A DNA stretch of 64,000 bases from Butyrivibrio sp. NC2007 (lineage in GTDB: Bacteria > Bacillota > Clostridia > Lachnospirales > Lachnospiraceae). Each line of letters opens with the position of its first letter. Position 1 is the stretch's first letter. The notes under the pieces were generated by a model. That model ran no database searches, had not been told where the DNA came from, and saw only the letters and a list, made by a program, of their open reading frames with translations. Positions 32,184-41,299 of this stretch are shown here, in pieces. Both the position numbers and the translations under genes were made by a program. The DNA lies in NCBI RefSeq assembly GCF_000421405.1, contig NZ_ATWY01000008.1, positions 94,121-158,120 on the forward strand, written 5' to 3'.

Positions 32184-34307
32184 TTATATTTTTACAGTTG
32201 TAATAAGCTCCGTCTTATCGCTTAACAGTTCCATAACAGAAACTTTTATGTCCCCTGCTGATAAGCGTCTTACATATATTACAAGCCTTCCTTCATAGGT
32301 TTCTCTGTGATCTTCAGTGTAAGGAGTAAGGTCGGATAAATTGCCGTTGTCAATTCCTGCAAGTTCTCCTGCTCCGGTGACCTTAGCCATAATATCTTTT
32401 TCCAAAAGACCCTTTGGAAGCTTTATGAGTATCTGATAAAGATAGCCAATTGCATTTTGATCATCAACAAATTCTGTATCTACACTGGCATCTCTTATAA
32501 GCTCAGGTTTCCAAAGCTCTACAGATACTTCATCAGTTTCTTTTTCGGAAAGCCCTTCGCCTCCCCAGAGCTTACTTCTTACATTAAACTCTTCCTTGGC
32601 AAAGCCTGCTGTGGTAATAAACCCAGCCGATGATCCTCTGATAGGCCATCCGTGAGCTTCTCCCAGATAATCGATTCCGGTCCAGATAAACTGTCCGCAC
32701 ACGTAGCTGTTATCTTCTACAATCTTCCAGGCTTCAGGACTGTGGCCATTTTCGCTTCCAAGAAATGTCTTGTTGGGGAAACGCTTGTGATCCTCTTCAT
32801 ATAGATGTTCCTTGTAATTGTACCCTACCACATCCATTTCATCTATAAAGCCAATCCTGCTTGACAGCTCAGGAAATGCTGCTGCCACAGTCACAGGCCT
32901 TGAATCATCCTCATCCCTGACTATAGCCACAAGCTCTTTAGCCAAAACAGCAAGTCTCTCCATGTTTGGCTTGTTAGCATCGTACTGCCTCTCAGCTGCA
33001 GGTTTATTCTTGTCATTGTTACCTGTCATCTCAGAAAACATGGGATGACAATAAGGATCATTGGGATAATCTATTTCATTACCTATGCTGTAAAGAATAA
33101 CCGACGGATGGTTTCTATCTCTCCTGACCATCGTCCGAAGGTCAGTCTCGTGCCACGCAGGAAAATCCTCATAGTATCCCTGGTGCTTTGGAGGATAAAC
33201 GTTGTGGCCTGTTGACCACTTGTTCTTCGGATTCTCCCATTCATCAAAGGCCTCATCCATCATCATAAAGCCCATTTCATCACACAGGTCATAGAGCTCG
33301 GGCATGTGAGGATTATGGCTGCACCTTATGGCATTGCAACCGGATTTCTTCAGAAGCTCAAGGCGCCTTCTCCACACTTCCTTTTTCATGGCTGCACCAA
33401 GGCATCCGCCGTCATGATGAACGCAGACTCCTTTGAACTTCATGCTCTCTCCGTTTAAGAAAAAACCTTCATCCGGGTCAAAAGAAAATGTCCTTATGCC
33501 AACCTTTTTCCTGTCCGCCACATAGCTCGTATCTCCTGCAGTTATCCTGGTTTCCAGGGTGTACAGATATGGAGAATCCGGGCTCCATAGCCTGGGAGCA
33601 TTCAGGCTCCCCGAAAGGTCTATTACTAACGTATCACCTTCCGGTACTACAGGCTCACTTTCCATAGCAAGAACAGTCATCCCGTCTTCATCAAGCACTA
33701 TATTAGATACCACTATGCTATCCGCCTCTGCCGTCAGAAGCTCGTTTCTGACAGACACTTTGGCCAGAGTCCTACCTCCGTCAGTTTCAACACTGTCGCA
33801 CTTAAAGAATATTCCATCCACAGCCGGAGCTGTCTTCTCGGAAACCATTATGCTGACTTTACGCGTTATTCCGCTGCCGGTAAACCACCTGGAATCCGCA
33901 ATACCGGTATGAACCACCTTGACGCTGATCTGAAGCTTATCATCTCCAAAGCTCGCCCGGTCAGAGATGTCATAGCTGATCTGGGCATAGCCACTGGGTC
34001 TTTTCCCAAGGAAATAGCTGTTGACCCATACATAGCTGTTCTTGTAGATTCCATCAAAGATCAATGTGATCCTCTTGCCACGATACTCTTCCGGAATTCT
34101 TATGCTGGTCCTATACCATCCGATTCCGCCGCGAAGATACCCCGTTCCGCTTGAAAACTCTTTTGAAAAAGGAGCCTTCACTGAAAAGTCATGAGGAACT
34201 GTAACTTCTTCCCAGGCGCTGTCATCATAGCCCTTGTACCAGGCCTCTTCGCATTCGCCATAATGAAATTTCCAATTATCAGTAAGAATTATTCTCTCAG
34301 TATCCAT
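32184..34307 (-). CDS. Glycoside hydrolase family 2 beta-galactosidase
   Basis: 707 residues. Sugar-binding jelly-roll (about 1-160), immunoglobulin-like domain (about 165-270), TIM barrel (about 275-560) and a C-terminal beta domain. Catalytic acid/base Glu411 (SIGNEIDY) and nucleophile Glu519 (LGSENGH) are visible; NAIRCSHNPH and DEAFDEW are standard GH2 blocks. It removes terminal beta-linked galactose (or related sugars); no signal peptide, so it acts on imported oligosaccharides in the cytoplasm. It lies 4 bp after a GH35 gene with a different fold but similar specificity, which suggests division of labour over beta-galactosides. Substrate linkage cannot be read from sequence. Confidence 0.92.
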   Translation of the reverse strand: MDTERIILTDNWKFHYGECEEAWYKGYDDSAWEEVTVPHDFSVKAPFSKEFSSGTGYLRGGIGWYRTSIRIPEEYRGKRITLIFDGIYKNSYVWVNSYFLGKRPSGYAQISYDISDRASFGDDKLQISVKVVHTGIADSRWFTGSGITRKVSIMVSEKTAPAVDGIFFKCDSVETDGGRTLAKVSVRNELLTAEADSIVVSNIVLDEDGMTVLAMESEPVVPEGDTLVIDLSGSLNAPRLWSPDSPYLYTLETRITAGDTSYVADRKKVGIRTFSFDPDEGFFLNGESMKFKGVCVHHDGGCLGAAMKKEVWRRRLELLKKSGCNAIRCSHNPHMPELYDLCDEMGFMMMDEAFDEWENPKNKWSTGHNVYPPKHQGYYEDFPAWHETDLRTMVRRDRNHPSVILYSIGNEIDYPNDPYCHPMFSEMTGNNDKNKPAAERQYDANKPNMERLAVLAKELVAIVRDEDDSRPVTVAAAFPELSSRIGFIDEMDVVGYNYKEHLYEEDHKRFPNKTFLGSENGHSPEAWKIVEDNSYVCGQFIWTGIDYLGEAHGWPIRGSSAGFITTAGFAKEEFNVRSKLWGGEGLSEKETDEVSVELWKPELIRDASVDTEFVDDQNAIGYLYQILIKLPKGLLEKDIMAKVTGAGELAGIDNGNLSDLTPYTEDHRETYEGRLVIYVRRLSAGDIKVSVMELLSDKTELITTVKI

Positions 34308-34311
34308 AGTT

Positions 34312-36180
34312 TCAGCCCAAATCCGGCTCGTCCTTCAGCTCTATACTGTCTGCGCATTTACCGTCTGTTTCAAAGACGATGATCTCATTTTCTCCCTCCT
34401 TAAGAAGAGGAGCGGGAAGGTATAATCTCTTTTGTGGTCCTATCTCCCAGAACCTTCCGAGGTTAAATCCATTGATGAAAATGACGCCTTTTCCCCAGCC
34501 ATCAAAGTCAATGAATGTGTCGCCCTTTTCATCAGCATCGAATGTAAAGCGGTAAAACGCAGGAGTTCCCTCTTTATATTCCTTGCTAAAGTCAACCTTA
34601 TCCACATTATCAAGGGGCAGTGTGTAAATGTCCCAGCCATTGTGAATATGGCCGTTGATCTGAACGCATCGTCCAATACCTTTTCTCTGAAGTTCCATGC
34701 GAGATCCGAAATTGACTCTGCCCATATTTTCAACGAGAATATCGAACTTTTCGTTAAGGCCAATCAGAGATCCCGTGGAAAGTCCGGCCTCGCCAATTGC
34801 AGCAGGAGCCTGTTCTGGAGTCAGTCCTCTCTCCATCATAAACTTGCCGGCCAGCATCTGAGCAGGTTTGCTGCAGGCAAGATATTTCTCAAGAGGAATG
34901 TCATGCTCGGCATCAAGTTCATGGTCGTAAAGAGTAATGAGAGGATTTTCATCGACAAATACATTTGCTCTGTCCGCTGTCTCCCAGAGCTTCAGCTTTG
35001 CAATTCCAGCCTCGGAATGAAGCGTTGTCCTATACAGGATATATCCGTAGTTCTGATCTAGCTCCTCCATGTTTACCGTATATGGAAGGTGTACTGCTTT
35101 GCTGATATCATCCACTGCGTTAAACAGGCTTACCTTCTCTTTGCATGTCAGCTTGCCGTAGTTCTTTCTCTTTACCTCTGCAGGAAGCTGAACCTGCGGA
35201 ACATCTGCATATTTTGAAATGATCTCTTTGTACTTTATATACTTCTCGGTAATCCTGCCATCCTCTGTAAGGATTCCGTCATAGTCATAACTCGTAACAT
35301 CCGGGGTAAGCTCGTCGTAATAATTCGATCCGTTTGTAAATCCAAAATTAGTACCACCCTGGAACATATAGATGCTCACGTTTCCAAGCTCAAGCATCTT
35401 CTCAAGGTCCTCGCAGCTCTGAACGAGATTGCCCTTCATGTGTCCGCCGTTGCCCCAATGGTCAAACCAGCCAACCCAGAATTCTGCGCACATCAAAGGG
35501 CCATCAGCTGTGTACTCCTTTAATACTTCAAATCTCTCTTTTGTTCTGGAGCCAAAATTGCCGGTAGGATGAGCACCCTCAGCATAGCCGCCGCGATAGC
35601 TCTCATGATATGGTCCGTCGGAGGTTATAAGAGGTACGGTAACGCCAAGCTTTCTCATAAGGTCAACCATGAATTTCATGTACTCATGGTCATTGGCATA
35701 GTAACCATACTCATTCTCAACCTGCATGAGTATAACATTGCCGCCATTATCAATCTGATACTTAGTGATCCTTGGCATCAGTACTTTGTAGTAGTCTTCC
35801 ACAGCATCCATAAAGGGTTTATAGCTGACTCTAAGGCGCATGTTTCTGTCCTTTAAAAGCCATGCCGGAAGCCCGCCAAATTCCCATTCTGCGCAGATGT
35901 ATGGTGATGGCCTGAGTATAATGTAAAGCCCCAGTTCAGTGGCCAGCTTGATAAAGCTTTCAACATCACAGAGCCCTTCGAAATTAAACTCGCCCTTCTT
36001 TGGCTCTGTCAGGTTCCATGGAATGTAGGTTTCAACCGTGTTGCATCCAAGGGCTTTGAGCTTTAACAGTCTGTCTTCCCAGTATTCAGGCATAGTTCTG
36101 AAATAGTGAAAAGAGCCTGCTATTACTTTAAAAGGTTTATCATTCAGGTAGAAAGTATCTCTGATTTCAAATTTTCCCAT
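34312..36180 (-). CDS. Glycoside hydrolase family 35 beta-galactosidase
   Basis: 622 residues. The GH35 TIM barrel (about 5-330) has the opening YWEDRLLKLKALGCNTVETY, the acid/base Glu157 (QVENEYG) and the nucleophile Glu233 (CAEFWVGWFDHWG). Two beta-sandwich domains follow (about 400-620; GWGKGVIFINGFNLGRFW near the end). No signal peptide, so cytoplasmic. It releases beta-galactose from short chains and is translationally linked to the GH2 gene. It lies downstream of a binding-protein gene after a hairpin terminator, so part of the ABC transcript reads through. Confidence 0.93.
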   Translation of the reverse strand: MGKFEIRDTFYLNDKPFKVIAGSFHYFRTMPEYWEDRLLKLKALGCNTVETYIPWNLTEPKKGEFNFEGLCDVESFIKLATELGLYIILRPSPYICAEWEFGGLPAWLLKDRNMRLRVSYKPFMDAVEDYYKVLMPRITKYQIDNGGNVILMQVENEYGYYANDHEYMKFMVDLMRKLGVTVPLITSDGPYHESYRGGYAEGAHPTGNFGSRTKERFEVLKEYTADGPLMCAEFWVGWFDHWGNGGHMKGNLVQSCEDLEKMLELGNVSIYMFQGGTNFGFTNGSNYYDELTPDVTSYDYDGILTEDGRITEKYIKYKEIISKYADVPQVQLPAEVKRKNYGKLTCKEKVSLFNAVDDISKAVHLPYTVNMEELDQNYGYILYRTTLHSEAGIAKLKLWETADRANVFVDENPLITLYDHELDAEHDIPLEKYLACSKPAQMLAGKFMMERGLTPEQAPAAIGEAGLSTGSLIGLNEKFDILVENMGRVNFGSRMELQRKGIGRCVQINGHIHNGWDIYTLPLDNVDKVDFSKEYKEGTPAFYRFTFDADEKGDTFIDFDGWGKGVIFINGFNLGRFWEIGPQKRLYLPAPLLKEGENEIIVFETDGKCADSIELKDEPDLG

Positions 36181-36198
36181 AATTTCTCTACTCTAATC

Positions 36199-36240
36199 AA
36201 AAGGAATACTGCTCCAATAATGAAACAGTATTCCTTTTTT
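36199..36240. terminator. Hairpin terminator between binding-protein and GH35 genes
   Basis: Stem GGAATACTG/CAGTATTCC with 14-nt loop. T-runs lie on both strands (TTTT on the minus side). It probably lowers glycosidase expression relative to the binding protein. Confidence 0.75.
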
Positions 36241-36269
36241 ATTTTTGCTATAGTTTTTTCGGCAGTTAA

Positions 36270-37934
36270 TTACTTGTAAAGAGCATCAAACTGAGTCTGA
36301 AGTTCTGCTGTTACATCTTCGATACCTGCAGTCTTAAGAGCTGCCTGCATCTCAGCTACGATGTCTTCAGCACTTCCGTTGTAAAGACCGTAAGAAATCT
36401 GCTTCATATAGTTTGTGTACTGCTCATTGCAGTTATCAATCTTACCCTGAATGCTGTCTACATCAGGAACGAACTGTCCATATGGATAGTCGATCTTGAT
36501 TTTGTCATACTCAGCATAGAGCTTATCGATTGCATCCCAGTTTCTGGTAGCATCCTTGATCTCAAGGTCATCATTTCTGCCCCACCAGTAGTTGGTCATA
36601 CCATTGATGTTCTGTGTATCTGCATTGAATCCCTCTGGAGTAATACGAAGTCCGTTGTCATCAAGATCCCATGAAACACCCTTAATACCATAGCAGAAGA
36701 GGTCGTAGCACTCAGGATCGTTTCTGATAAGGTCATAAACCATAAGCGCACGCTCAGGGTTATCACTTCCTGCAGAAACAGCCATTGCACCGTGTGTGAT
36801 TGAAAGTGCGATAACGTTTCCTGTCTCCTCGCCCCAGTAGAACATTCCAACTTCTGCATCAGGATCATCCTGGAAAATTGTGTTTGCTGGTGTTGCTGAG
36901 CAAAGATCTGTCCATGTCTGTGTGTGGTGCTGCTCAACAGCAACATCGCCTACACGGAACTCATCACGGTTACTTCCTGATGTGTTGTTAAGTACGTCTG
37001 TAGGCCATACACCTATCTCAGCCCATTCCTTCATGAGCTTAGCATACTCAACAAGTGACTCTGTCTCTGTAAGAGCAGGAGTTGTGATTGTGTAAAGGTC
37101 GTCCTTGGAACCGCCCCAAAGAGCACCGGAGCAGATACCATCGATAGGCACGAAGTCTGTATGTGAAGCAATCCAGCCGTTAGCCATCTGTGAGTACTGT
37201 GTTCCGTCTGAATCCCAAACATACTTAAGATCTGTCTTGTTCTCTTTGCACCACTTAACATAGGTTGTCATATCTTCCCAGCTATGAACACCATTTGCAA
37301 GTCCTGCCTCTTTTGCCCAGTCAAGACGATAGATCCAGCCGTGGTTAGTCCACTGTGCATAGTTATCTTCAGGCATCAGATAAATATCACCGTTGTATTT
37401 GCAAAGATCCCAGTGATCTGCAGGAACGCTTTCCCATGTCTTAGGTGCATAGGTCTTGAGCATATCCTCTGAAAGTTCAAGGAAAGCACCGTTCTTAGCA
37501 TTTGGCCAAGCATCAAGCCAGTCAGAAGCTGTTCCGACAAGGTCTACGCTGCCGTCCATACGTGCAAGTGTAAGGTTGTAGTTTGAAAGATAATCTGTCC
37601 AAGGAATATAGTAGATCTCAATCTCTGCATTAACCTTCTCAGTAAGAATAGCATTGAGCTCATCAAGCATTGCGTTAAGGTTAGCTTCCTTCTCGCTTCC
37701 TGACTCCGGCGGATCTCCTGTGGTCATATAAGAGATAACCACATGCTCTGATGTATCGATTGCAGCTGCATCTGCCCCTGCAGATGTGTCTGTCTTTGCT
37801 GTGTCTGCTGACTGAGTCTGTGCCCCTGTAGTGTCAGCTCCGGTTGTTGTGCTGTCGGCTGTAGATGAACCACAGGCAGCAAGTCCCATTACCATGCTTA
37901 CGCTAAGTAATGTTGCCAATAACTTCTTCTTCAT
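36270..37934 (-). CDS. Sugar ABC transporter substrate-binding lipoprotein (LplA/YtcQ-like)
   Basis: 554 residues, longer than MalE-like proteins, as usual for the group that pairs with LplB/LplC-type permeases. Lipoprotein signal with lipobox GLAAC near residues 17-21, then a Thr/Asp/Ala spacer to about 60. The mature part has VVISYMTTGDPPESGSEKEA and DNPERALMVYDLIRNDPECYDL, an LplA-type ending. It binds an oligosaccharide outside the membrane and hands it to the two upstream permeases. Given GH2 and GH35 downstream, a galactoside is likely. The ATG follows GGAGG. Confidence 0.9.
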   Translation of the reverse strand: MKKKLLATLLSVSMVMGLAACGSSTADSTTTGADTTGAQTQSADTAKTDTSAGADAAAIDTSEHVVISYMTTGDPPESGSEKEANLNAMLDELNAILTEKVNAEIEIYYIPWTDYLSNYNLTLARMDGSVDLVGTASDWLDAWPNAKNGAFLELSEDMLKTYAPKTWESVPADHWDLCKYNGDIYLMPEDNYAQWTNHGWIYRLDWAKEAGLANGVHSWEDMTTYVKWCKENKTDLKYVWDSDGTQYSQMANGWIASHTDFVPIDGICSGALWGGSKDDLYTITTPALTETESLVEYAKLMKEWAEIGVWPTDVLNNTSGSNRDEFRVGDVAVEQHHTQTWTDLCSATPANTIFQDDPDAEVGMFYWGEETGNVIALSITHGAMAVSAGSDNPERALMVYDLIRNDPECYDLFCYGIKGVSWDLDDNGLRITPEGFNADTQNINGMTNYWWGRNDDLEIKDATRNWDAIDKLYAEYDKIKIDYPYGQFVPDVDSIQGKIDNCNEQYTNYMKQISYGLYNGSAEDIVAEMQAALKTAGIEDVTAELQTQFDALYK

Positions 37935-37994
37935 TTCTTTCCTCCTTTAAACATTTCTTTTATTTATCAACCTTGTCGTAACAAGGAAGCGCTC

Positions 37995-38921
37995 TTAACC
38001 TTTAACCGCGCCAACAGTAATACCACCAATGAAGTACTTCTGAACGAAAGGATAAAGAAGTACGATCGGGCCGGTTGCAAGAACCGCGTTAGCCATCTTA
38101 ACACTCTGCTCAGGAATGTCAGTAAGTGTTACGTACTGGCCGGCAACTGAATTACGCAGAGCATCAAGCTTATTTACAATTTCATAAAGAGTGTACTGAA
38201 GTGGCTTAACCGTAACCTTTGCTGTAAGGAACAGTGAAGACTGATACCACTCATTCCAATAACCAAGAGCCAGGAAAAGACCTATTGTTGCAAGCGCGGG
38301 TTTGATCATAGGGAGGATCAGATATACAAAGATTGTCATATCCCCCGCGCCGTCTATCTTGCCGGACTCCGTTATCTCATGAGGAATCTGCTTGATGAAA
38401 TTCTTCATAAGAATTATGAGCCAGGGCGACATCATAAGCGGAAGCAAAACCGCCAGATAGCTGTCAAGAAGCTTGTAGGTCTGTGTCATGAGCAGATAGT
38501 AGGGAGCAAGTCCCGCACTGAACAGACTCGTGAAGTAAATATAGAAAGAAATTGCATTTCTAAACGGGAAGTCTTTTCTCTGAAGGGCATAACCTGTCAT
38601 GGCTATGATCAGAAGTCCGCATACAGTACCGATAAGAGTCAACGCTATTGTAAGAAGATAGGACTTCCAGATATTTCCGCTTCCGATTACCATCTCGTAA
38701 GCCTTGAGTGTAAATTCCCTTGGAAAGAGCTGAACACCATGGGTTCTTATATACGACTCACTTGTAAATGAAGTTCCGATTATTATAAGGAAAGGAAAAA
38801 CACATGCTACGGCATAGAGTGTTACAAGAACATATCCGATGCCTCTTACTATGTAATCCGAAGTTCCCAGTTTTATCTTGGAATTTGAAGCCTCAAACTC
38901 AATGTCTTTATTCTTTGCCAT
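37995..38921 (-). CDS. Sugar ABC transporter permease, LplC/YtcP type
   Basis: 308 residues, six membrane segments. The EAA-type loop is ESGKIDGAGDMTIFVYLILP, and the C-terminus KYFIGGITVGAVKG is typical. It follows the LplB-type permease after 21 bp and precedes the binding protein, an order typical of these polysaccharide importers. No ATPase gene lies in the operon. Confidence 0.92.
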   Translation of the reverse strand: MAKNKDIEFEASNSKIKLGTSDYIVRGIGYVLVTLYAVACVFPFLIIIGTSFTSESYIRTHGVQLFPREFTLKAYEMVIGSGNIWKSYLLTIALTLIGTVCGLLIIAMTGYALQRKDFPFRNAISFYIYFTSLFSAGLAPYYLLMTQTYKLLDSYLAVLLPLMMSPWLIILMKNFIKQIPHEITESGKIDGAGDMTIFVYLILPMIKPALATIGLFLALGYWNEWYQSSLFLTAKVTVKPLQYTLYEIVNKLDALRNSVAGQYVTLTDIPEQSVKMANAVLATGPIVLLYPFVQKYFIGGITVGAVKG

Positions 38922-38942
38922 TATCTTGGTTGCTCCTTATCA

Positions 38943-39896
38943 TCAGAATAGCGAGTAGTCAGGATCTATCTTCTTGACTGCGAAGTTAGCAAGCATTACG
39001 ATTGCAAAACCAACCAGTGACTGGTAGAAACCAACTGCTGATGCGGTCGAGAAATTGAAGTCTGACATGGTAGCTCTGTAAACGAAAGTCTCGATAATAT
39101 CTGTTGTCTCATAGAGAACTGAGTTGGATCCGATGATGTTCCAGAACAATCCGAAGTTACCTCTTACGATTCCTCCAAGAGCAAACAGGATAAGGATTAC
39201 AATTGTAGGACGAAGCGATGGCAGAATGATGTATCTGATACGCTGGAAAGCATTGGCTCCGTCAACCTTGGCAGCTTCGATTATCTCGGCATCAATACCG
39301 CAGATAGCAGCAAAGTAAACAACTGAGTTGTAACCGGTCTGCTGCCACAAATGGATCAGCACTATCAGCCACGGCCATACCGACGGGTCTGAGTACGGCT
39401 GCCATTTAGCCTTGCCGAGAGCTACAAGTATCTCATTAACAAAACCTGTATCATAGTTCAAAAGCGAGTAAACCAAAAGGCCTACAAGAACCTGTGAAAT
39501 GAAATAAGGCAGAAACATCAGTGTCTGTGACACCTTCTTGAACATCTTGGCTCTGATCTCGTTAAGCAGTATTGCTATGATAACCGCTACAAGATTACCA
39601 AGAATGATAAACGCCAGATTATAAAGGACGGTATTTCTGGTCAGGGAAAAGAGCTTTCCCGACTCTGCCAGGAATTCGAAATTCTGAAGTCCGACGAACT
39701 TACTTCCGAATATGCCCTTGCGGTAGTTGTACTTTACAAAAGCAACCCAGATACCGGGCATTGGCATATAGCTGAACATAAAGAAAAAGACAATTGCAGG
39801 CAGACACATAAGTTCAAGGACTCTGTATCTCCAGAGTGTCTCTAAAACTCCACGCTTTTTAACTCCCGTAGAAGCCTTCTTACTCTTGTTACTCAT
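38943..39896 (-). CDS. Sugar ABC transporter permease, LplB/YtcO type
   Basis: 317 residues, six membrane segments after a Lys-rich N-terminus. Landmarks are MPMPGIWVAFVKYNYRKGIF near the first outer loop and the EAA loop EAAKVDGANAFQRIRYIILP. It is the first gene of the galactoside operon; the promoter with two LacI-type operators lies 70-145 bp upstream. Confidence 0.93.
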   Translation of the reverse strand: MSNKSKKASTGVKKRGVLETLWRYRVLELMCLPAIVFFFMFSYMPMPGIWVAFVKYNYRKGIFGSKFVGLQNFEFLAESGKLFSLTRNTVLYNLAFIILGNLVAVIIAILLNEIRAKMFKKVSQTLMFLPYFISQVLVGLLVYSLLNYDTGFVNEILVALGKAKWQPYSDPSVWPWLIVLIHLWQQTGYNSVVYFAAICGIDAEIIEAAKVDGANAFQRIRYIILPSLRPTIVILILFALGGIVRGNFGLFWNIIGSNSVLYETTDIIETFVYRATMSDFNFSTASAVGFYQSLVGFAIVMLANFAVKKIDPDYSLF

Positions 39897-39964
39897 ATCT
39901 TCCTCCCACTGCCATGTTTCCGGTTGTTGTCATAAAAGCCATCTTTATTGTGCATTATTACTAT

Positions 39965-39980
39965 TTGCAACCGATTTCAT
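39965..39980. promoter_or_regulatory. LacI-type operator, downstream of the galactoside promoter
   Basis: TTGCAACCGATTTCAT, a dyad with central CG close to TTGAAACCGATTTCAA before the LacI gene at 41197. Confidence 0.75.
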
Positions 39981-39986
39981 ACTTAG

Positions 39987-40016
39987 ATTTAATCATGTTT
40001 GCACTATGAAAGTCAA
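39987..40016 (-). promoter_or_regulatory. Promoter of the galactoside ABC operon
   Basis: Minus strand -35 TTGACT (40016-40011), 18-bp spacer, -10 TTAAAT (39992-39987), between two LacI-type operators with centres 60 bp apart. Confidence 0.6.
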
Positions 40017-40024
40017 CAGTATTT

Positions 40025-40040
40025 CTGAAACCGATTGCAA
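40025..40040. promoter_or_regulatory. LacI-type operator, upstream of the galactoside promoter
   Basis: CTGAAACCGATTGCAA, same consensus (TTGnAACCGATTnCAA) as the site at 39965-39980. Confidence 0.75.
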
Positions 40041-40055
40041 TTTTGGCGATATGCA

Positions 40056-40088
40056 ACAAAAAGGCGAAGTCATTTTGTTGACTTCGCC
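40056..40088 (-). terminator. Terminator of the second LacI-family gene
   Basis: Minus strand stem GGCGAAGTCA/TGACTTCGCC with 6-nt loop, followed by TTTTTG. It protects the operon promoter from read-through. Confidence 0.9.
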
Positions 40089-40125
40089 GTAATTATTTAC
40101 AATATCAAAACATTGTATGTTTATA

Positions 40126-41175
40126 TTAATTGTTAACCTCTCCCGAGCTCTCCCTTATAACAAGCTTCGGAGTAATGATCTGAACTGCTTCTACTTCTTC
40201 TCCCCTGGCAGCTGCAATCGCTGTATCAATAAGAACTCTTCCGTAGTTCTCATAATCGTAATCAATACTGGTGAGCTTAGGAATGGTAAGATCTGCTATA
40301 TAGGTATTATCAAAGCTGACCAGTGATATATCTTCCGGAATTCTAAGGCCATGTTCACGAATACTTCTGACAGCGCCACTGGCAGCAAAGTCGTTGATCG
40401 CTATAATGGCTGTCGGTCTGTCTTCCAGTTCAAGTATTCTGTTGGTACACTCATAACCCGATTCAGGATCGTATGTACCGTTGATGACATATTCACCCTT
40501 CTCTTTTATCCCATGTTTTCTTAAGACTTCCTGATATTTCAGGTACTTGTTATAAGTGGAAGTAACCCTCATCTCTCCACCCACAAGGGCAATCTTCTGA
40601 TGTCCCAGTCCTATGAGGTGTTCCATTACAGTATCCATAGCTCCGGATTCATCTATGACAACGCTGTGCACAGAAGTCTTATCCAGCTTGCCGGTAACAA
40701 CAACCGGGGTTTTCTCACAGATTCCTCTCACCTTAAGAGCATAGTCCTCATCTGTGATAAGGTCATCGACTCTTCCACCCATCTGTATGATGGCATCAAC
40801 CTTTTGCTGCAGCATGATATCAAGCTGAGCCTTTTCTCTTTCAATTTCGCCAAAGCTGTTAGAGAGCACAACGCTATAGCCGGCCTTCTCGGCAGCCAGC
40901 TCACAGGCTACAAAAAGTGCGGAATAATAAGGGTTTCTGACATCTGCAGCTATAATTCCGATATTCTTCGTGGCAGTATCAGATAATCCTTTGGCCAGGG
41001 CATTGGGTTTAAAGTTGTATTTCTCAATGAGCTTCTGTATTCTTTCTTTCTTTTCCTTGCGTACAGAAGCGCTTCCGTTGAGCACGCGGGAAACAGTGGA
41101 CGCAGAAACTCCCGCCTCCTCTGCTATGTCGTAGATCGTAATCGTCTTGCCATTGCCCGTTTTGTCTTTGTCCAT
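40126..41175 (-). CDS. LacI-family regulator of the galactoside locus
   Basis: 349 residues from the ATG at 41175 after GGAG; an earlier GTG is less well placed. N-terminal helix-turn-helix (about 13-45: TIYDIAEEAGVSASTVSRVL), hinge with NALAKGLSDTATKNIGII, sensor domain to the end. The gene has a perfect site TTGAAACCGATTTCAA just upstream, and related sites flank the promoter of the divergent-facing ABC operon (same strand, downstream). It probably represses its own gene and the importer and galactosidase genes (inference from shared operators). Confidence 0.92.
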   Translation of the reverse strand: MDKDKTGNGKTITIYDIAEEAGVSASTVSRVLNGSASVRKEKKERIQKLIEKYNFKPNALAKGLSDTATKNIGIIAADVRNPYYSALFVACELAAEKAGYSVVLSNSFGEIEREKAQLDIMLQQKVDAIIQMGGRVDDLITDEDYALKVRGICEKTPVVVTGKLDKTSVHSVVIDESGAMDTVMEHLIGLGHQKIALVGGEMRVTSTYNKYLKYQEVLRKHGIKEKGEYVINGTYDPESGYECTNRILELEDRPTAIIAINDFAASGAVRSIREHGLRIPEDISLVSFDNTYIADLTIPKLTSIDYDYENYGRVLIDTAIAAARGEEVEAVQIITPKLVIRESSGEVNN

Positions 41176-41195
41176 AATCACTCCGTCATAAGCTC

Positions 41196-41213
41196 TTTGA
41201 AACCGATTTCAAA
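41196..41213. promoter_or_regulatory. LacI-type operator before the regulator gene (autoregulation)
   Basis: TTTGAAACCGATTTCAAA, a near-perfect palindrome around CG, 21 bp upstream of the LacI start. It matches the sites at 39965 and 40025. Confidence 0.8.
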
Positions 41214-41253
41214 ATTAATATTACGGGATTGCTATAAACCTGTCAAGATAGCA

Positions 41254-41289
41254 CAAAAAAAAGAGGGCACATAGGCTGCGCCCTCTTTT
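41254..41289 (-). terminator. Terminator after the secreted coiled-coil protein gene
   Basis: Minus strand stem AAGAGGGC/GCCCTCTT with loop, followed by a run of eight T. Confidence 0.9.
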
Positions 41290-41299
41290 GAAATCAATC

